NCBI GenBank assembly: GCA_963971575.1
Contig: OZ020611.1
Coordinates: 62,001-126,000 of the forward strand
Source: Liopterus haemorrhoidalis
Lineage: Eukaryota > Arthropoda > Insecta > Coleoptera > Dytiscidae
Length of the DNA stretch: 64,000 nt
Reading direction: 5' to 3'
The position numbers and the translations under genes are program-made. Of the stretch, positions 28,701 through 40,093 are shown piece by piece; positions within the stretch are counted from its first letter, which is position 1, and each line of letters opens with the position of its first letter. A model generated the notes under the pieces. That model was not told the origin of the DNA. It made no database searches and saw nothing but the letters and a program-made list of their open reading frames with translations.

Positions 28701-31700
28701 CCTCAAGTCCATTTTAGTCGAAGGAAATTGGGGCCTTAATAACCAAACTTATACAAAAGCATGTATCATTAAACAAAACCCTTAGAAATGGCAAAAAATC
28801 GAAAAATCGTAAGGGGGACCCCTTCGATAAGAAATCTCGAATTTTTACAAAAAAAAATATTTCGGATTTTTCTCAAAATTGATACACATTGGGCCGTAGA
28901 TCACAAAAATAAGGTTCATTTTGGATTTTGGCCAACTGTTTTTGAGTAAATCGGAAAAAAAGTACCTAAAATTGACTATATCGGAAAATAGTACCTAAAA
29001 TTGACTATAACTCAAAAACTAAGGCCTCTTGATTTTTTTAAATATTTTTTTATTAATCCTCACCCCAAAATTACCTAACGGCCATATTTTGGACTGTATT
29101 AGGAAAACTTTTTTTTTTCAAAAAAACTAACAGAGAGTATATGAACATGTATCTCAAAAACTAAAAGAGATAGGGACCTGCGGTTGGAATTTTTGAAGTT
29201 TTAAGGTCCGATATATGGTAAAGGCACATTTTAAAACATATTTTAAACAAAAAAAATTTTTGAAAAATTTTGAAATTTTTGTAATGGAATTTAATTTTTC
29301 AAAAAATTATATCTCAATAACGGTAAAAGATAGGGACCTCTGGTTTAAATTTTTGAGTTCCTCAAGTCCATTTTAGTCGAAGGAAATTGGGGCCTTAATA
29401 ACCAAACTTATACAAAAGCATGTATCATTAAACAAAACCCTTAGAAATGGCAAAAAATCGAAAAATCGTAAGGGGGACCCCTTCGATAAGAAATCTCGAA
29501 TTTTTACAAAAAAAAATATTTCGGATTTTTCTCAAAATTGATACACATTGGGCCGTAGATCACAAAAATAAGGTTTATTTTGGATTTTGGCCAATTGTTT
29601 TTGAGTAAATCGGAAAAAAATTACCTAAAATTGACTATATCGGAAAATAGTACCTAAAATTGACTATAACTCAAAAACTAAGGCCTCTTGATTTTTTTAA
29701 ATATTTTTTTATTAATCCTCACCCCAAAATTACCTAACGGCCATATTTTGGACTGTATTAGGAAAACTTTTTTTTTTCAAAAAAACTAACAGAGAGTATA
29801 TGAACATGTATCTCAAAAACTAAAAGAGATAGGGACCTGCGCTTGGAATTTTTGAAGTTTTAAGGTCCGATATATGGTAAAGGCACATTTTAAAACATAT
29901 TTTAAACAAAAAAATTTTTTAAAAAATTTTGAAATTTTTGTAATGGAATTTAATTTTTCAAAAAATTATATCTCAATAACGGTAAAAGATAGGGACCTCT
30001 GGTTTAAATTTTTGAGTTCCTCAAGTCCATTTTAGTCGAAGGAAATTGGGGCCTTAATAACCAAACTTATACAAAAGCATGTATCATTAAACAAAACCCT
30101 TAGAAATGGCAAAAAATCGAAAAATCGTAAGGGGGACCCCTTCGATAAGAAATCTCGAATTTTTACAAAAAAAAATATTTCGGATTTTTCTCAAAATTGA
30201 TACACATTGGGCCGTAGATCACAAAAATAAGGTTCATTTTGGATTTTGGCCAACTGTTTTTGAGTAAATCGGAAAAAAAGTACCTAAAATTGACTATATC
30301 GGAAAATAGTACCTAAAATTGACTATAACTCAAAAACTAAGGCCTCTTGATTTTTTTAAATATTTTTTTATTAATCCTCACCCCAAAATTACCTAACGGC
30401 CATATTTTGGACTGTATTAGGAAAACTTTTTTTTTTCAAAAAAACTAACAGAGAGTATATGAACATGTATCTCAAAAACTAAAAGAGATAGGGACCTGCG
30501 GTTGGAATTTTTGAAGTTTTAAGGTCCGATATATGGTAAAGGCACATTTTAAAACATATTTTAAACAAAAAAAATTTTTGAAAAATTTTGAAATTTTTGT
30601 AATGGAATTTAATTTTTCAAAAAATTATATCTCAATAACGGTAAAAGATAGGGACCTCTGGTTTAAATTTTTGAGTTCCTCAAGTCCATTTTAGTCGAAG
30701 GAAATTGGGGCCTTAATAACCAAACTTATACAAAAGCATGTATCATTAAACAAAACCCTTAGAAATGGCAAAAAATCGAAAAATCGTAAGGGGGACCCCT
30801 TCGATAAGAAATCTCGAATTTTTACAAAAAAAAATATTTCGGATTTTTCTCAAAATTGATACACATTGGGCCGTAGATCACAAAAATAAGGTTTATTTTG
30901 GATTTTGGCCAATTGTTTTTGAGTAAATCGGAAAAAAATTACCTAAAATTGACTATATCGGAAAATAGTACCTAAAATTGACTATAACTCAAAAACTAAG
31001 GCCTCTTGATTTTTTTAAATATTTTTTTATTAATCCTCACCCCAAAATTACCTAACGGCCATATTTTGGACTGTATTAGGAAAACTTTTTTTTTTCAAAA
31101 AAACTAACAGAGAGTATATGAACATGTATCTCAAAAACTAAAAGAGATAGGGACCTGCGCTTGGAATTTTTGAAGTTTTAAGGTCCGATATATGGTAAAG
31201 GCACATTTTAAAACATATTTTAAACAAAAAAATTTTTTGAAAAATTTTGAAATTTTTGTAATGGAATTTAATTTTTCAAAAAATTATATCTCAATAACGG
31301 TAAAAGATAGGGACCTCTGGTTTAAATTTTTGAGTTCCTCAAGTCCATTTTAGTCGAAGGAAATTGGGGCCTTAATAACCAAACTTATACAAAAGCATGT
31401 ATCATTAAACAAAACCCTTAGAAATGGCAAAAAATCGAAAAATCGTAAGGGGGACCCCTTCGATAAGAAATCTCGAATTTTTACAAAAAAAAATATTTCG
31501 GATTTTTCTCAAAATTGATACACATTGGGCCGTAGATCACAAAAATAAGGTTCATTTTGGATTTTGGCCAACTGTTTTTGAGTAAATCTGAAAAAAAGTA
31601 CCTAAAATTGACTATATCGGAAAATAGTACCTAAAATTGACTATAACTCAAAAACTAAGGCCTCTTGATTTTTTTAAATATTTTTTTATTAATCCTCACC

Positions 31701-34700
31701 CCAAAATTACCTAACGGCCATATTTTGGACTGTATTAGGAAAACTTTTTTTTTTCAAAAAAACTAACAGAGAGTATATGAACATGTATCTCAAAAACTAA
31801 AAGAGATAGGGACCTGCGGTTGGAATTTTTGAAGTTTTAAGGTCCGATATATGGTAAAGGCACATTTTAAAACATATTTTAAACAAAAAAAATTTTTGAA
31901 AAATTTTGAAATTTTTGTAATGGAATTTAATTTTTCAAAAAATTATATCTCAATAACGGTAAAAGATAGGGACCTCTGGTTTAAATTTTTGAGTTCCTCA
32001 AGTCCATTTTAGTCGAAGGAAATTGGGGCCTTAATAACCAAACTTATACAAAAGCATGTATCATTAAACAAAACCCTTAGAAATGGCAAAAAATCGAAAA
32101 ATCGTAAGGGGGACCCCTTCGATAAGAAATCTCGAATTTTTACAAAAAAAAATATTTCGGATTTTTCTCAAAATTGATACACATTGGGCCGTAGATCACA
32201 AAAATAAGGTTCATTTTGGATTTTGGCCAACTGTTTTTGAGTAAATCGGAAAAAAAGTACCTAAAATTGACTATATCGGAAAATAGTACCTAAAATTGAC
32301 TATAACTCAAAAACTAAGGCCTCTTGATTTTTTTAAATATTTTTTTATTAATCCTCACCCCAAAATTACCTAACGGCCATATTTTGGACTGTATTAGGAA
32401 AACTTTTTTTTTTCAAAAAAACTAACAGAGAGTATATGAACATGTATCTCAAAAACTAAAAGAGATAGGGACCTGCGGTTGGAATTTTTGAAGTTTTAAG
32501 GTCCGATATATGGTAAAGGCACATTTTAAAACATATTTTAAACAAAAAAATTTTTGAAAAATTTTGAAATTTTTGTAATGGAATTTAATTTTTCAAAAAA
32601 TTATATCTCAATAACGGTAAAAGATAGGGACCTCTGGTTTAAATTTTTGAGTTCCTCAAGTCCATTTTAGTCGAAGGAAATTGGGGCCTTAATAACCAAA
32701 CTTATACAAAAGCATGTATCATTAAACAAAACCCTAAAACATGGCAAAAAATCGAAAAATCGTAAGGGGGACCCCTTCGATAAGAAATCTCGAATTTTTA
32801 CAAAAAAAAATATTTCGGATTTTTCTCAAAATTGATACACATTGGGCCGTAGATCACAAAAATAAGGTTTATTTTGGATTTTGGCCAATTGTTTTTGAGT
32901 AAATCGGAAAAAAAGTACCTAAAATTGACTATATCGGAAAATAGTACCTAAAATTGACTATAACTCAAAAACTAAGGCCTCTTGATTTTTTTAAATATTT
33001 TTTTATTAATCCTCACCCCAAAATTACCTAACGGCCATATTTTGGACTGTATTAGGAAAACTTTTTTTTTTCAAAAAAACTAACAGAGAGTATATGAACA
33101 TGTATCTCAAAAACTAAAAGAGATAGGGACCTGCGGTTGGAATTTTTGAAGTTTTAAGGTCCGATTTATGGTAAAGGCACATTTTAAAACATATTTTAAA
33201 CAAAAAAAATTTTTGAAAAATTTTGAAATTTTTGTAATGGAATTTAATTTTTCAAAAAATTATATCTCAATAACGGTAAAAGATAGGGACCTCTGGTTTA
33301 AATTTTTGATTTCCTCAAGTCCATTTTAGTCGAAGGAAATTGGGGCCTTAATAACCAAACTTATACAAAAGCATGTATCATTAAACAAAACCCTTAGAAA
33401 TGGCAAAAAATCGAAAAATCGTAAGGGGGACCCCTTCGATAAGAAATCTCGAATTTTTACAAAAAAAAATATTTCGGATTTTTCTCAAAATTGATACACA
33501 TTGGGCCGTAGATCACAAAAATAAGGTTTATTTTGGATTTTGGCCAACTGTTTTTGAGTAAATCGGAAAAAAATTACCTAAAATTGACTATATCGGAAAA
33601 TAGTACCTAAAATTGACTATAACTCAAAAACTAAGGCCTCTTGATTTTTTTAAATGATTTTTTATTAATCCTCACCCCAAAATTACCTAACGGCCATATT
33701 TTGGACTGTATTAGGAAAACTTTTTTTTTTCAAAAAAACTAACAGAGAGTATATGAACATGTATCTCAAAAACTAAAAGAGATAGGGACCTGCGGTTGGA
33801 ATTTTTGAAGTTTTAAGGTCCGATATATGGTAAAAGCACATTTTAAAACATATTTTAAACAAAAAAAATTTTTGAAAAATTTTGAAATTTTTGTAATGGA
33901 ATTTAATTTTTCAAAAAATTATATCTCAATAACGGTAAAAAATAGGGACCTCTGGTTTAAATTTTTGAGTTCCTCAAGTCCATTTAAGTCGAAGGAAATT
34001 GGGGCCTTAATAACCAAACTTATACAAAAGCATGTATCATTAAACAAAACCCTTAGAAATGGCAAAAAATCGAAAAATCGTAAGGGGGACCCCTTCGATA
34101 AGAAATCTCGAATTTTTACAAAAAAAAATATTTCGGATTTTTCTCAAAATTGATACACATTGGGCCGTAGATCACAAAAATAAGGTTCATTTTGGATTTT
34201 GGCCAACTGTTTTTGAGTAAATCGGAAAAAAAGTACCTAAAATTGACTATATCGGAAAATAGTACCTAAAATTGACTATAACTCAAAAACTAAGGCCTCT
34301 TGATTTTTTTAAATATTTTTATATTAATCCTCACCCCAAAATTACCTAACGGCCATATTTTGGACTGTATTAGGAAAACTTTTTTTTTTCAAAAAAACTA
34401 ACAGAGAGTATATGAACATGTATCTCAAAAACTAAAAGAGATAGGGACCTGCGGTTGGAATTTTTGAAGTTTTAAGGTCCGATATATGGTAAAGGCACAT
34501 TTTAAAACATATTTTAAACAAAAAAATTTTTTGAAAAATTTTGAAATTTTTGTAATGGAATTTAATTTTTCAAAAAATTATATCTCAATAACGGTAAAAG
34601 ATAGGGACCTCTGGTTTAAATTTTTGAGTTCCTCAAGTCCATTTTAGTCGAAGGAAATTGGGGCCTTAATAACCAAACTTATACAAAAGCATGTATCATT

Positions 34701-35582
34701 AAACAAAACCCTTAGAAATGGCAAAAAATCGAAAAATCGTAAGGGGGACCCCTTCGATAAGAAATCTCGAATTTTTACAAAAAAAAATATTTCGGATTTT
34801 TCTCAAAATTGATACACATTGGGCCGTAGATCACAAAAATAAGGTTCATTTTGGATTTTGGCCAACTGTTTTTGAGTAAATCGGAAAAAAAGTACCTAAA
34901 ATTGACTATATCGGAAAATAGTACCTAAAATTGACTATAACTCAAAAACTAAGGCCTCTTGATTTTTTTAAATATTTTTTTATTAATCCTCACCCCAAAA
35001 TTACCTAACGGCCATATTTTGGACTGTATTAGGAAAACTTTTTTTTTTCAAAAAAACTAACAGAGAGTATATGAACATGTATCTCAAAAACTAAAAGAGA
35101 TAGGGACCTGCGCTTGGAATTTTTGAAGTTTTAAGGTCCGATATATGGTAAAGGCACATTTTAAAACATATTTTAAACAAAAAAATTTTTTGAAAAATTT
35201 TGAAATTTTTGTAATGGAATTTAATTTTTCAAAAAATTATATCTCAATAACGGTAAAAGATAGGGACCTCTGGTTTAAATTTTTGAGTTCCTCAAGTCCA
35301 TTTTAGTCGAAGGAAATTGGGGCCTTAATAACCAAACTTATACAAAAGCATGTATCATTAAACAAAACCCTTAGAAATGGCAAAAAATCGAAAAATCGTA
35401 AGGGGGACCCCTTCGATAAGAAACCTCGAATTTTTACAAAAAAAAATATTTCGGATTTTTCTCAAAATTGATACACATTGGGCCGTAGATCACAAAAATA
35501 AGGTTCATTTTGGATTTTGGCCAACTGTTTTTGAGTAAATCGGAAAAAAAGTACCTAAAATTGACTATATCGGAAAATAGTA

Positions 35583-37566
35583 CCTAAAATTGACTATAAC
35601 TCAAAAACTAAGGCCTCTTGATTTTTTTAAATATTTTTTTATTAATCCTCACCCCAAAATTACCTAACGGCCATATTTTGGACTGTATTAGGAAAACTTT
35701 TTTATTTCAAAAAAACTAACAGAGAGTATATGAACATGTATCTCAAAAACTAAAAGAGATAGGGACCTGCGGTTGGAATTTTTGAAGTTTTAAGGTCCGA
35801 TATATAATAAAGGCACATTTTAAAACATATTTTAAACAAAAAAAATTTTTGAAAAATTTTGAAATTTTTGTAATGGAATTTAATTTTTCAAAAAATTATA
35901 TCTCAATAACGGTAAAAGATAGGGACCTCTGGTTTAAATTTTTGAGTTCCTCAAGTCCATTTTAGTCGAAGGAAATTGGGGCCTTAATAACCAAACTTAT
36001 ACAAAAGCATGTATCATTAAACAAAACCCTTAGAAATGGCAAAAAATCGAAAAATCGTAAGGGGGACCCCTTCGATAAGAAATCTCGAATTTTTACAAAA
36101 AAAAATATTTCGGATTTTTCTCATAATTGATACACATTGGGCCGTAGATCACAAAAATAAGGTTCATTTTGGATTTTGGCCAACTGTTTTTGAGTAAATC
36201 GGAAAAAAAGTACCTAAAATTGACTATATCGGAAAATAGTACCTAAAATTGACTATTACTCAAAAACTAAGGCCTCTTGATTTTTTTAAATATTTTTTTA
36301 TTAATCCTCACCCCAAAATTACCTAACGGCCATATTTTGGACTGTATTAGGAAAACTTTTTTATTTCAAAAAAACTAACAGAGAGTATATGAACATGTAT
36401 CTCAAAAACTAAAAGAGATAGGGACCTGCGGTTGGAATTTTTGAAGTTTAAAGGTCCGATATATAATAAAGGCACATTTTAAAACATATTTTAAACAAAA
36501 AAAATTTTTGAAAAATTTTGAAATTTTTGTAATGGAATTTAATTTTTCAAAAAATTATATCTCAATAACGGTAAAAGATAGGGACCTCTGGTTTAAATTT
36601 TTGAGTTCCTCAAGTCCATTTTAGTCGAAGGAAATTGGGGCCTTAATAACAAAACTTATACAAAAGCATGTATCATTAAACAAAACCCTTAGAAATGGCA
36701 AAAAATCGAAAAATCGTAAGGGGGACCCCTTCGATAAGAAATCTCGAATTTTTACAAAAAAAAATATTTCGGATTTTTCTCAAAATTGATACACATTGGG
36801 CCGTAGATCACAAAAATAAGGTTCATTTTGGATTTTGGCCAACTGTTTTTGAGTAAATCGGAAAAAAAGTACCTAAAATTGACTATATCGGAAAATAGTA
36901 CCTAAAATTGACTATAACTCAAAAACTAAGGCCTCTTGATTTTTTTAAATATTTTTTTATTAATCCTCACCCCAAAATTACCTAACGGCCATATTTTGGA
37001 CTGTATTAGGAAAACTTTTTTTTTTCAAAAAAACTAACAGAGAGTATATGAACATGTATCTCAAAAACTAAAAGAGATAGGGACCTGCGGTTGGAATTTT
37101 TGAAGTTTTAAGGTCCGATATATGGTAAAGGCACATTTTAAAACATATTTTAAACAAAAAAAATTTTTGAAAAATTTTGAAATTTTTGTAATGGAATTTA
37201 ATTTTTCAAAAAATTATATCTCAATAACGGTAAAAGATAGGGACCTCTGGTTTAAATTTTTGAGTTCCTCAAGTCCATTTTAGTCGAAGGAAATTGGGGC
37301 CTTAATAACCAAACTTATACAAAAGCATGTATCATTAAACAAAACCCTTAGAAATGGCAAAAAATCGAAAAATCGTAAGGGGGACCCCTTCGATAAGAAA
37401 TCTCGAATTTTTACAAAAAAAAATATTTCGGATTTTTCTCAAAATTGATACACATTGGGCCGTAGATCACAAAAATAAGGTTCATTTTGGATTTTGGCCA
37501 ACTGTTTTTGAGTAAATCGGAAAAAAAGTACCTAAAATTGACTATATAGGAAAATAGTACCTAAAA
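35583..37566 (+). repeat. Transition zone with B-type satellite monomers left of the insertion
   Basis: The monomer at 35583 has B-type marks in its middle (ttttatttc near 35700, tatataataaagg near 35800) but the common ends and gttttaagg, so it looks like a recombinant. The next unit, at 36242, is a full B type (actattactc, gtttaaagg, tatataataaagg). It is followed by one common unit ending in ctatatagg at 37545, then the retrotransposon. B types were not seen left of 35583. This is where the left sub-family domain passes into the trimer domain of the right block. Confidence 0.8.
37563..37566. repeat. Target site duplication AAAA (left copy)
   Basis: The satellite reads cctaaaattgact at this phase. 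Left of the element it reads cctaaaa and right of it aaaattgact, so the AAAA present once in the monomer is now on both sides. A 4 bp duplication fits a Ty3/gypsy integrase. Because the target is a homopolymer, the exact length cannot be separated from neighbouring A residues. Confidence 0.85.
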
Positions 37567-37800
37567 TGTTACGGGGAGGGGCCTCGGAAGAGGTCCAAGG
37601 GTCCCTACCGCCGTGAGAGTCGAGAGAAGTGGGTGCAGTTCCCTCTCGTCTCACCCGTAGACACTGGGCCCAGGTATCACTCAGTCGGCGACGAGCCCAA
37701 TATGCGGCTAGCTTTAAGAGCTGGTGAACCTAATAAACTCTCTCTGAAAACGTATAATTGGGGTTGCAGCTAAATAATGCACAAAATACGGAATTAAACA

Positions 37801-37806
37801 TTTATT
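37801..37806 (-). terminator. Polyadenylation signal AATAAA, 3' LTR
   Basis: Sense AATAAA follows the stop of the LTR open frame by about 130 nt, in an AT-rich stretch. A TTTTGTGCA tract lies 15-25 nt further on and is a plausible cleavage and GU-rich region. It would end the genomic RNA and set the R/U5 border near 37780. Confidence 0.7.
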
Positions 37807-37934
37807 GCAAAATAGAATTGAACTAGACATGAATATGCAACTCGGAATAAATCAAAATGGAATAAATAATAAATATCAATATACATAGTCTTAACTAACA
37901 AAATCAAACATTAAAAAGAATGAAAGAGCTCAGC

Positions 37935-39236
37935 CTAAAACTCCAGTCGCTTTCGCGTGAAGCGCGAAGGCGTCGGGGGTAGTGGACTGAGTGGGGGAGG
38001 GGTTGGGGTGTGTGGATGGCTTGGGGTGGTGATGGGTGACAGCGACCAAGACGTGGTGGATGGTTGAACGTCCTTGGTTGGGGTTGTCGGTGGTGTAGTG
38101 GGTGGTGATGGGGTGATTGCTCCGAAGAGGGCTTCCTCCAGGCGGCCCAGTAGATCTGTCGTGGTTGATGGTGTGTGGGGGGTCAGGCGTTCCTTTGAGT
38201 TTGCCAATGGAGTGGCGGTAACAATGAATGGAGCTGAAGGCTTGGGGGCGGCGGTTGGTGGTTTCTTTGCGGGTGAGAATATAGAGCGCGGTCGTAGCAG
38301 TGGTTTATGGGGCGTCTCGGGTCCAAAGAGCTCGACGAAGCGGGCCTGGGTGCGGCGGCTGCGGTTGGAGGTGGTTGGAGCTGGACCTGGAGGCCGTACG
38401 GTGGTGATGGTTGGCGTCACGATGTTGGTAGCGGGACGCTGATTGGTTTGAGCCCCGACAAGGCCCGTTTGGCAGTACTGGATTAGTTTCGACCCTGCAG
38501 GTCGAATATGCACTCGGCCTGCTGGAGTTGTTCTCTTAGCCACGGAGCTGACCGCCGGAACACCTTGGTGATTGTTAACCCGCAGAATAGCGGATTGCGG
38601 CCCTAGGTGCCCTGCGGGAGCTGAGGTTGGTGTTGTTGGCTTGTTAGCGTTGGGGCGAGTTGATAGAGGGGTCGGTCGATCCAGACGGCCTTTTTGGCGC
38701 AGGCCGGCGGAAGTCGGACCTGGGGGCCCTGCGGGAGCTGTGGTGGTCGGCGACGACTTCCTGATGTCGCGCTGAGTGATTAGAGGGGTCGGTCTATCCA
38801 AACGGCCGTTTTGGCGCAGGCCGGCGGAAGTCGGACCTGGGGGCCCTGCGGGAGCTGCGGTTGGTGGCGCTGTCTTGCTGGAGTCCTCCTGAAGGATTTG
38901 AGCCGGCTCTTGCGAAATTGACTCGGGCGCGGCCAATGGATGGGGCGCAACCTTCGGGGACGGTAGCGGCGCGAATAACCTGGCTCTAGGGTCTCCAATC
39001 CTCAGTAAGTACAGCTGGATAGACCGCGAGACATCAGCGTAAGGCTTGGACGGCTCCACCGGGACTAGGCGGCGGCGGAAGATCGTGCGCTGCACGTACC
39101 GTGCATGTGACCCCTTTCCTCGTCGTTTCGCCACGATGGTGTCGTTTTTGGACAATTTTAGGAAATTGGGGGGGGGTGAGACAGGTGCCGATGATGATAC
39201 TACTGGTGTGTGATATATATAAATTCTTTTAGCAGG
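37935..39236 (-). CDS. Large AUG-less open frame in the 3' LTR, Pro/Thr-rich protein of unknown function
   Basis: I do not recognise this protein. The frame is open from 39236 to the stop at 37935 (about 433 codons) and contains no ATG; the start usually called at 39155 is TTG. Numbered from 39155 (406 residues): residues 1-60 are basic (RRGKGSHARY, FRRRL), 61-100 a P/A linker, and 101-217 three 39-residue repeats beginning at 101, 140 and 179 (APAGPPGPTSAGLRQ...). Residues 270-295 and 333-346 (LLGRLEEALFG) may be helical, and the C-terminus is P/T-rich and ends RKRLEF. There is one Cys, no Met, no signal peptide and no membrane segment. It lies in the same sense as gag-pol, between promoter and AATAAA. 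It could be a real accessory protein reached by splicing or a non-AUG start, or an accident of GC-rich sequence; its length and in-frame repeats favour the former. Confidence 0.5.
   Translation of the reverse strand, partial: PAKRIYIYHTPVVSSSAPVSPPPNFLKLSKNDTIVAKRRGKGSHARYVQRTIFRRRLVPVEPSKPYADVSRSIQLYLLRIGDPRARLFAPLPSPKVAPHPLAAPESISQEPAQILQEDSSKTAPPTAAPAGPPGPTSAGLRQNGRLDRPTPLITQRDIRKSSPTTTAPAGPPGPTSAGLRQKGRLDRPTPLSTRPNANKPTTPTSAPAGHLGPQSAILRVNNHQGVPAVSSVAKRTTPAGRVHIRPAGSKLIQYCQTGLVGAQTNQRPATNIVTPTITTVRPPGPAPTTSNRSRRTQARFVELFGPETPHKPLLRPRSIFSPAKKPPTAAPKPSAPFIVTATPLANSKERLTPHTPSTTTDLLGRLEEALFGAITPSPPTTPPTTPTKDVQPSTTSWSLSPITTPSHPHTPTPPPLSPLPPTPSRFTRKRLEF
38505..38855 (-). repeat. Three 117 bp (39-codon) tandem repeats inside the LTR open frame, 3' LTR
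   Basis: The + strand block ggtcggtc...ggccctgcgggagctg at 38671-38739 recurs 117 bp away at 38788-38856 with few changes, and a third, more divergent unit lies towards 38505. In protein terms the units start at residues 101, 140 and 179 with APAG. The period is an exact multiple of three, so the frame is kept. An equal block is in the 5' LTR at 45461-45811. Confidence 0.85.
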
Positions 39237-39468
39237 CTACGCTCGACGCACTCACAGTGAGCGAGTGTATCCCACAGAAAGCGAGATATAAATATAGCGC
39301 TTGGTGACGGTGATGATACGACGCGCTCACAGTAAGCGAGCGAATCCCACAGGAAGCGAGATTACTTGCGGCGCACTCTACAATAAGCGAGTGAATCCCA
39401 CAATAAGCGAGATTAGATGTTTCTAGTTGAAAGGCCTGTGTAGACCTGTCTGCTGCTAGCCAGAGCAT
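39229..39468 (-). other. 79-codon AUG frame across the LTR leader repeats, 3' LTR
   Basis: This small frame starts with a true ATG (39468) right after TATAAATA and runs through the three leader repeats, giving a repeated peptide LAxCGIxSLxVxxS. It ends at TAA (39229-39231), 7 nt after the large AUG-less frame opens (39236). The two frames are related by a +1 shift. If the TATAAATA is the promoter the ATG lies upstream of the start site. If TATAAG is used, it would be the first AUG of the RNA. It is weak as a gene and is kept because of its position and because the repeats keep it open. Confidence 0.25.
39244..39415 (-). repeat. Three direct repeats in the LTR leader, 3' LTR
   Basis: A motif of about 45 bp, sense form ATCTCGCTT..TGTGGGAT.CRCTCGCTTACTGTGAG, occurs three times with offsets of 75 and about 51 bp. 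Each copy itself holds two CTCGCTT half-units. They lie just downstream of the TATAAATA box, so they would be in the 5' part of the RNA. They could bind a host factor or form repeated RNA hairpins. They also keep one frame open (79 codons, see that entry). Confidence 0.8.
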
Positions 39469-39471
39469 CTA

Positions 39472-39560
39472 TATTTATACTTGCTAACTGCGTAATAACA
39501 GGTTTTTCGTAGTAGGGGAACAGTTCTGACCAATGGAAAAATAAACTCCGCCCACTTATA
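39472..39560 (-). promoter_or_regulatory. U3 core promoter, 3' LTR copy (GC box, CCAAT, TATA)
   Basis: In sense order: TATAAG (39560-39555), GGGCGG GC box (39553-39548), ATTGG, i.e. an inverted CCAAT box (39534-39530), and TATAAATA (39479-39472). TATAAATA would place transcription start near 39449. TATAAG has an initiator-like TCAG about 31 bp downstream (39529-39526), so two start sites are possible. Another TATATAAAA lies at 39573-39565. This copy is normally used only if transcription reads out into the satellite on the left. Confidence 0.6.
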
Positions 39561-39700
39561 GAATTTTTATATAAAAACGCTATAAATGCGCGGATTGATG
39601 AGATTCGCGGTTCCTGAGTGTCGGCACGGATCATGCGAGAACGTACAAGTGATGTAGCGTGCGGTGCGGCCACCAGCACGCGTGCAGTCGCGCGGTAACA

Positions 39701-39710
39701 ATCCTCCCCC
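39701..39710 (-). promoter_or_regulatory. Polypurine tract for plus-strand priming
   Basis: Sense GGGGGAGGAT lies immediately before the TGTTAC start of the 3' LTR. Nine of ten bases are purines. In LTR elements this RNase H-resistant tract primes second-strand DNA synthesis. Confidence 0.85.
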
Positions 39711-40093
39711 AGCATGATACGTGTCCTAACTCAAGAACCGGAATCGACAATATTATAAACAATATTTTACAATAATATGTATGAATTTACATTTAAACAA
39801 TAATTTGTGCAAAACAAAATATAAAAAATATCATAAACATATGTGAACAAAGGAATGTTTGTTGAATGTTTCTTATCTGCACAGCTGCATGAACACGTGT
39901 CCTTTTTCACTAATGTTATTGTATGTAAGTGTCTGTTTTCACCAATGTTTTTAGGGTAAAGGTTGATTTACACATAAGTCTCAAGTGTTTTTGAATGTTT
40001 TTGTGATTTTTGTCTTGTAAGTGTTCACTTCACTCGCGAGGGGGGTGTGGCACTAAAGTGTCCGTTTGGTGAGTGTGATGGGGGGGGGGGGGC
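39711..40093 (-). other. Non-coding region between pol stop and polypurine tract
   Basis: About 380 bp, starting in sense with a run of 12 C right after the pol stop, then a GC-mixed and finally AT-rich stretch. No env or other frame of note is present. I see no further signal here. Confidence 0.7.

Larger units (their letters stand above)
1..37566 (+). repeat. Satellite DNA array, left block (57 tandem ~659 bp monomers)
   Basis: One AT-rich unit repeats head-to-tail without interruption. The phase mark cctaaaattgactataactc starts at 1, 660, 1319, 1977, 2636 and so on, up to the monomer boundary at 37560 just before the retrotransposon, giving 57 units of 658-660 bp. Units differ by only a few substitutions or 1-2 bp indels, such as a 2 bp loss near 24523 (acagagtatatg). 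Variants mark sub-families: aaatctg or aaatcgg near the unit end, tttttatatt at 8620, 11254, 11913, 15868 and 34320, and tgcgcttgg at about 4139, 21275, 25226, 26544, 29838, 31157 and 35109. There is no gene: stop codons are dense in all frames and the only longer ORF is a one-monomer accident. No CRISPR-like spacers exist. Such arrays are typical of centromeric or pericentromeric heterochromatin; that location is inference. Confidence 0.97.
37567..39700 (-). repeat. 3' LTR (sense strand is minus)
   Basis: This is the downstream copy of the 2,134 bp LTR, preceded in sense by a polypurine tract (39710-39701). It supplies the AATAAA at 37806-37801 for the genomic RNA. It has the same termini TGTTAC and GTAACA, which form a 6 bp perfect inverted repeat, and the same open frame, leader repeats and promoter as the 5' copy. 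The reading frames of the two LTRs translate identically over 406 codons. No gene lies in its U5 part (37567-37800). Confidence 0.96.

Noticed and set aside
33827..34153. 108-codon open frame within one satellite monomer
   Set aside because: It exists only because this single monomer has catttaagtcg instead of cattttagtcg, removing a TAG present in the other units. It has no homology-like features and low-complexity lysine/phenylalanine-rich translation.
1..37566. CRISPR array
   Set aside because: Repeats are ~659 bp and contiguous, with no unique spacers and no cas genes. This is a satellite.
38074..38442. 122-codon plus-strand frame in the LTR (also at 45030-45398), and the 67-codon frames nearby
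   Set aside because: These are antisense shadows of the GC-rich sense frame with Gly/Val-rich translations. They do weaken the argument that the sense frame is selected, which is noted in the findings.
39413..39715. 100-codon minus-strand frame across U3 (88 codons in the other LTR)
   Set aside because: It lies upstream of the predicted transcription start, and its 5' LTR copy lacks the same start (GTG). It looks like promoter DNA that happens to be open.
39711..40093. env or other third gene after pol
   Set aside because: Only about 380 bp remain between the pol stop and the polypurine tract, with no long frame, so the element is not an env-bearing errantivirus copy.
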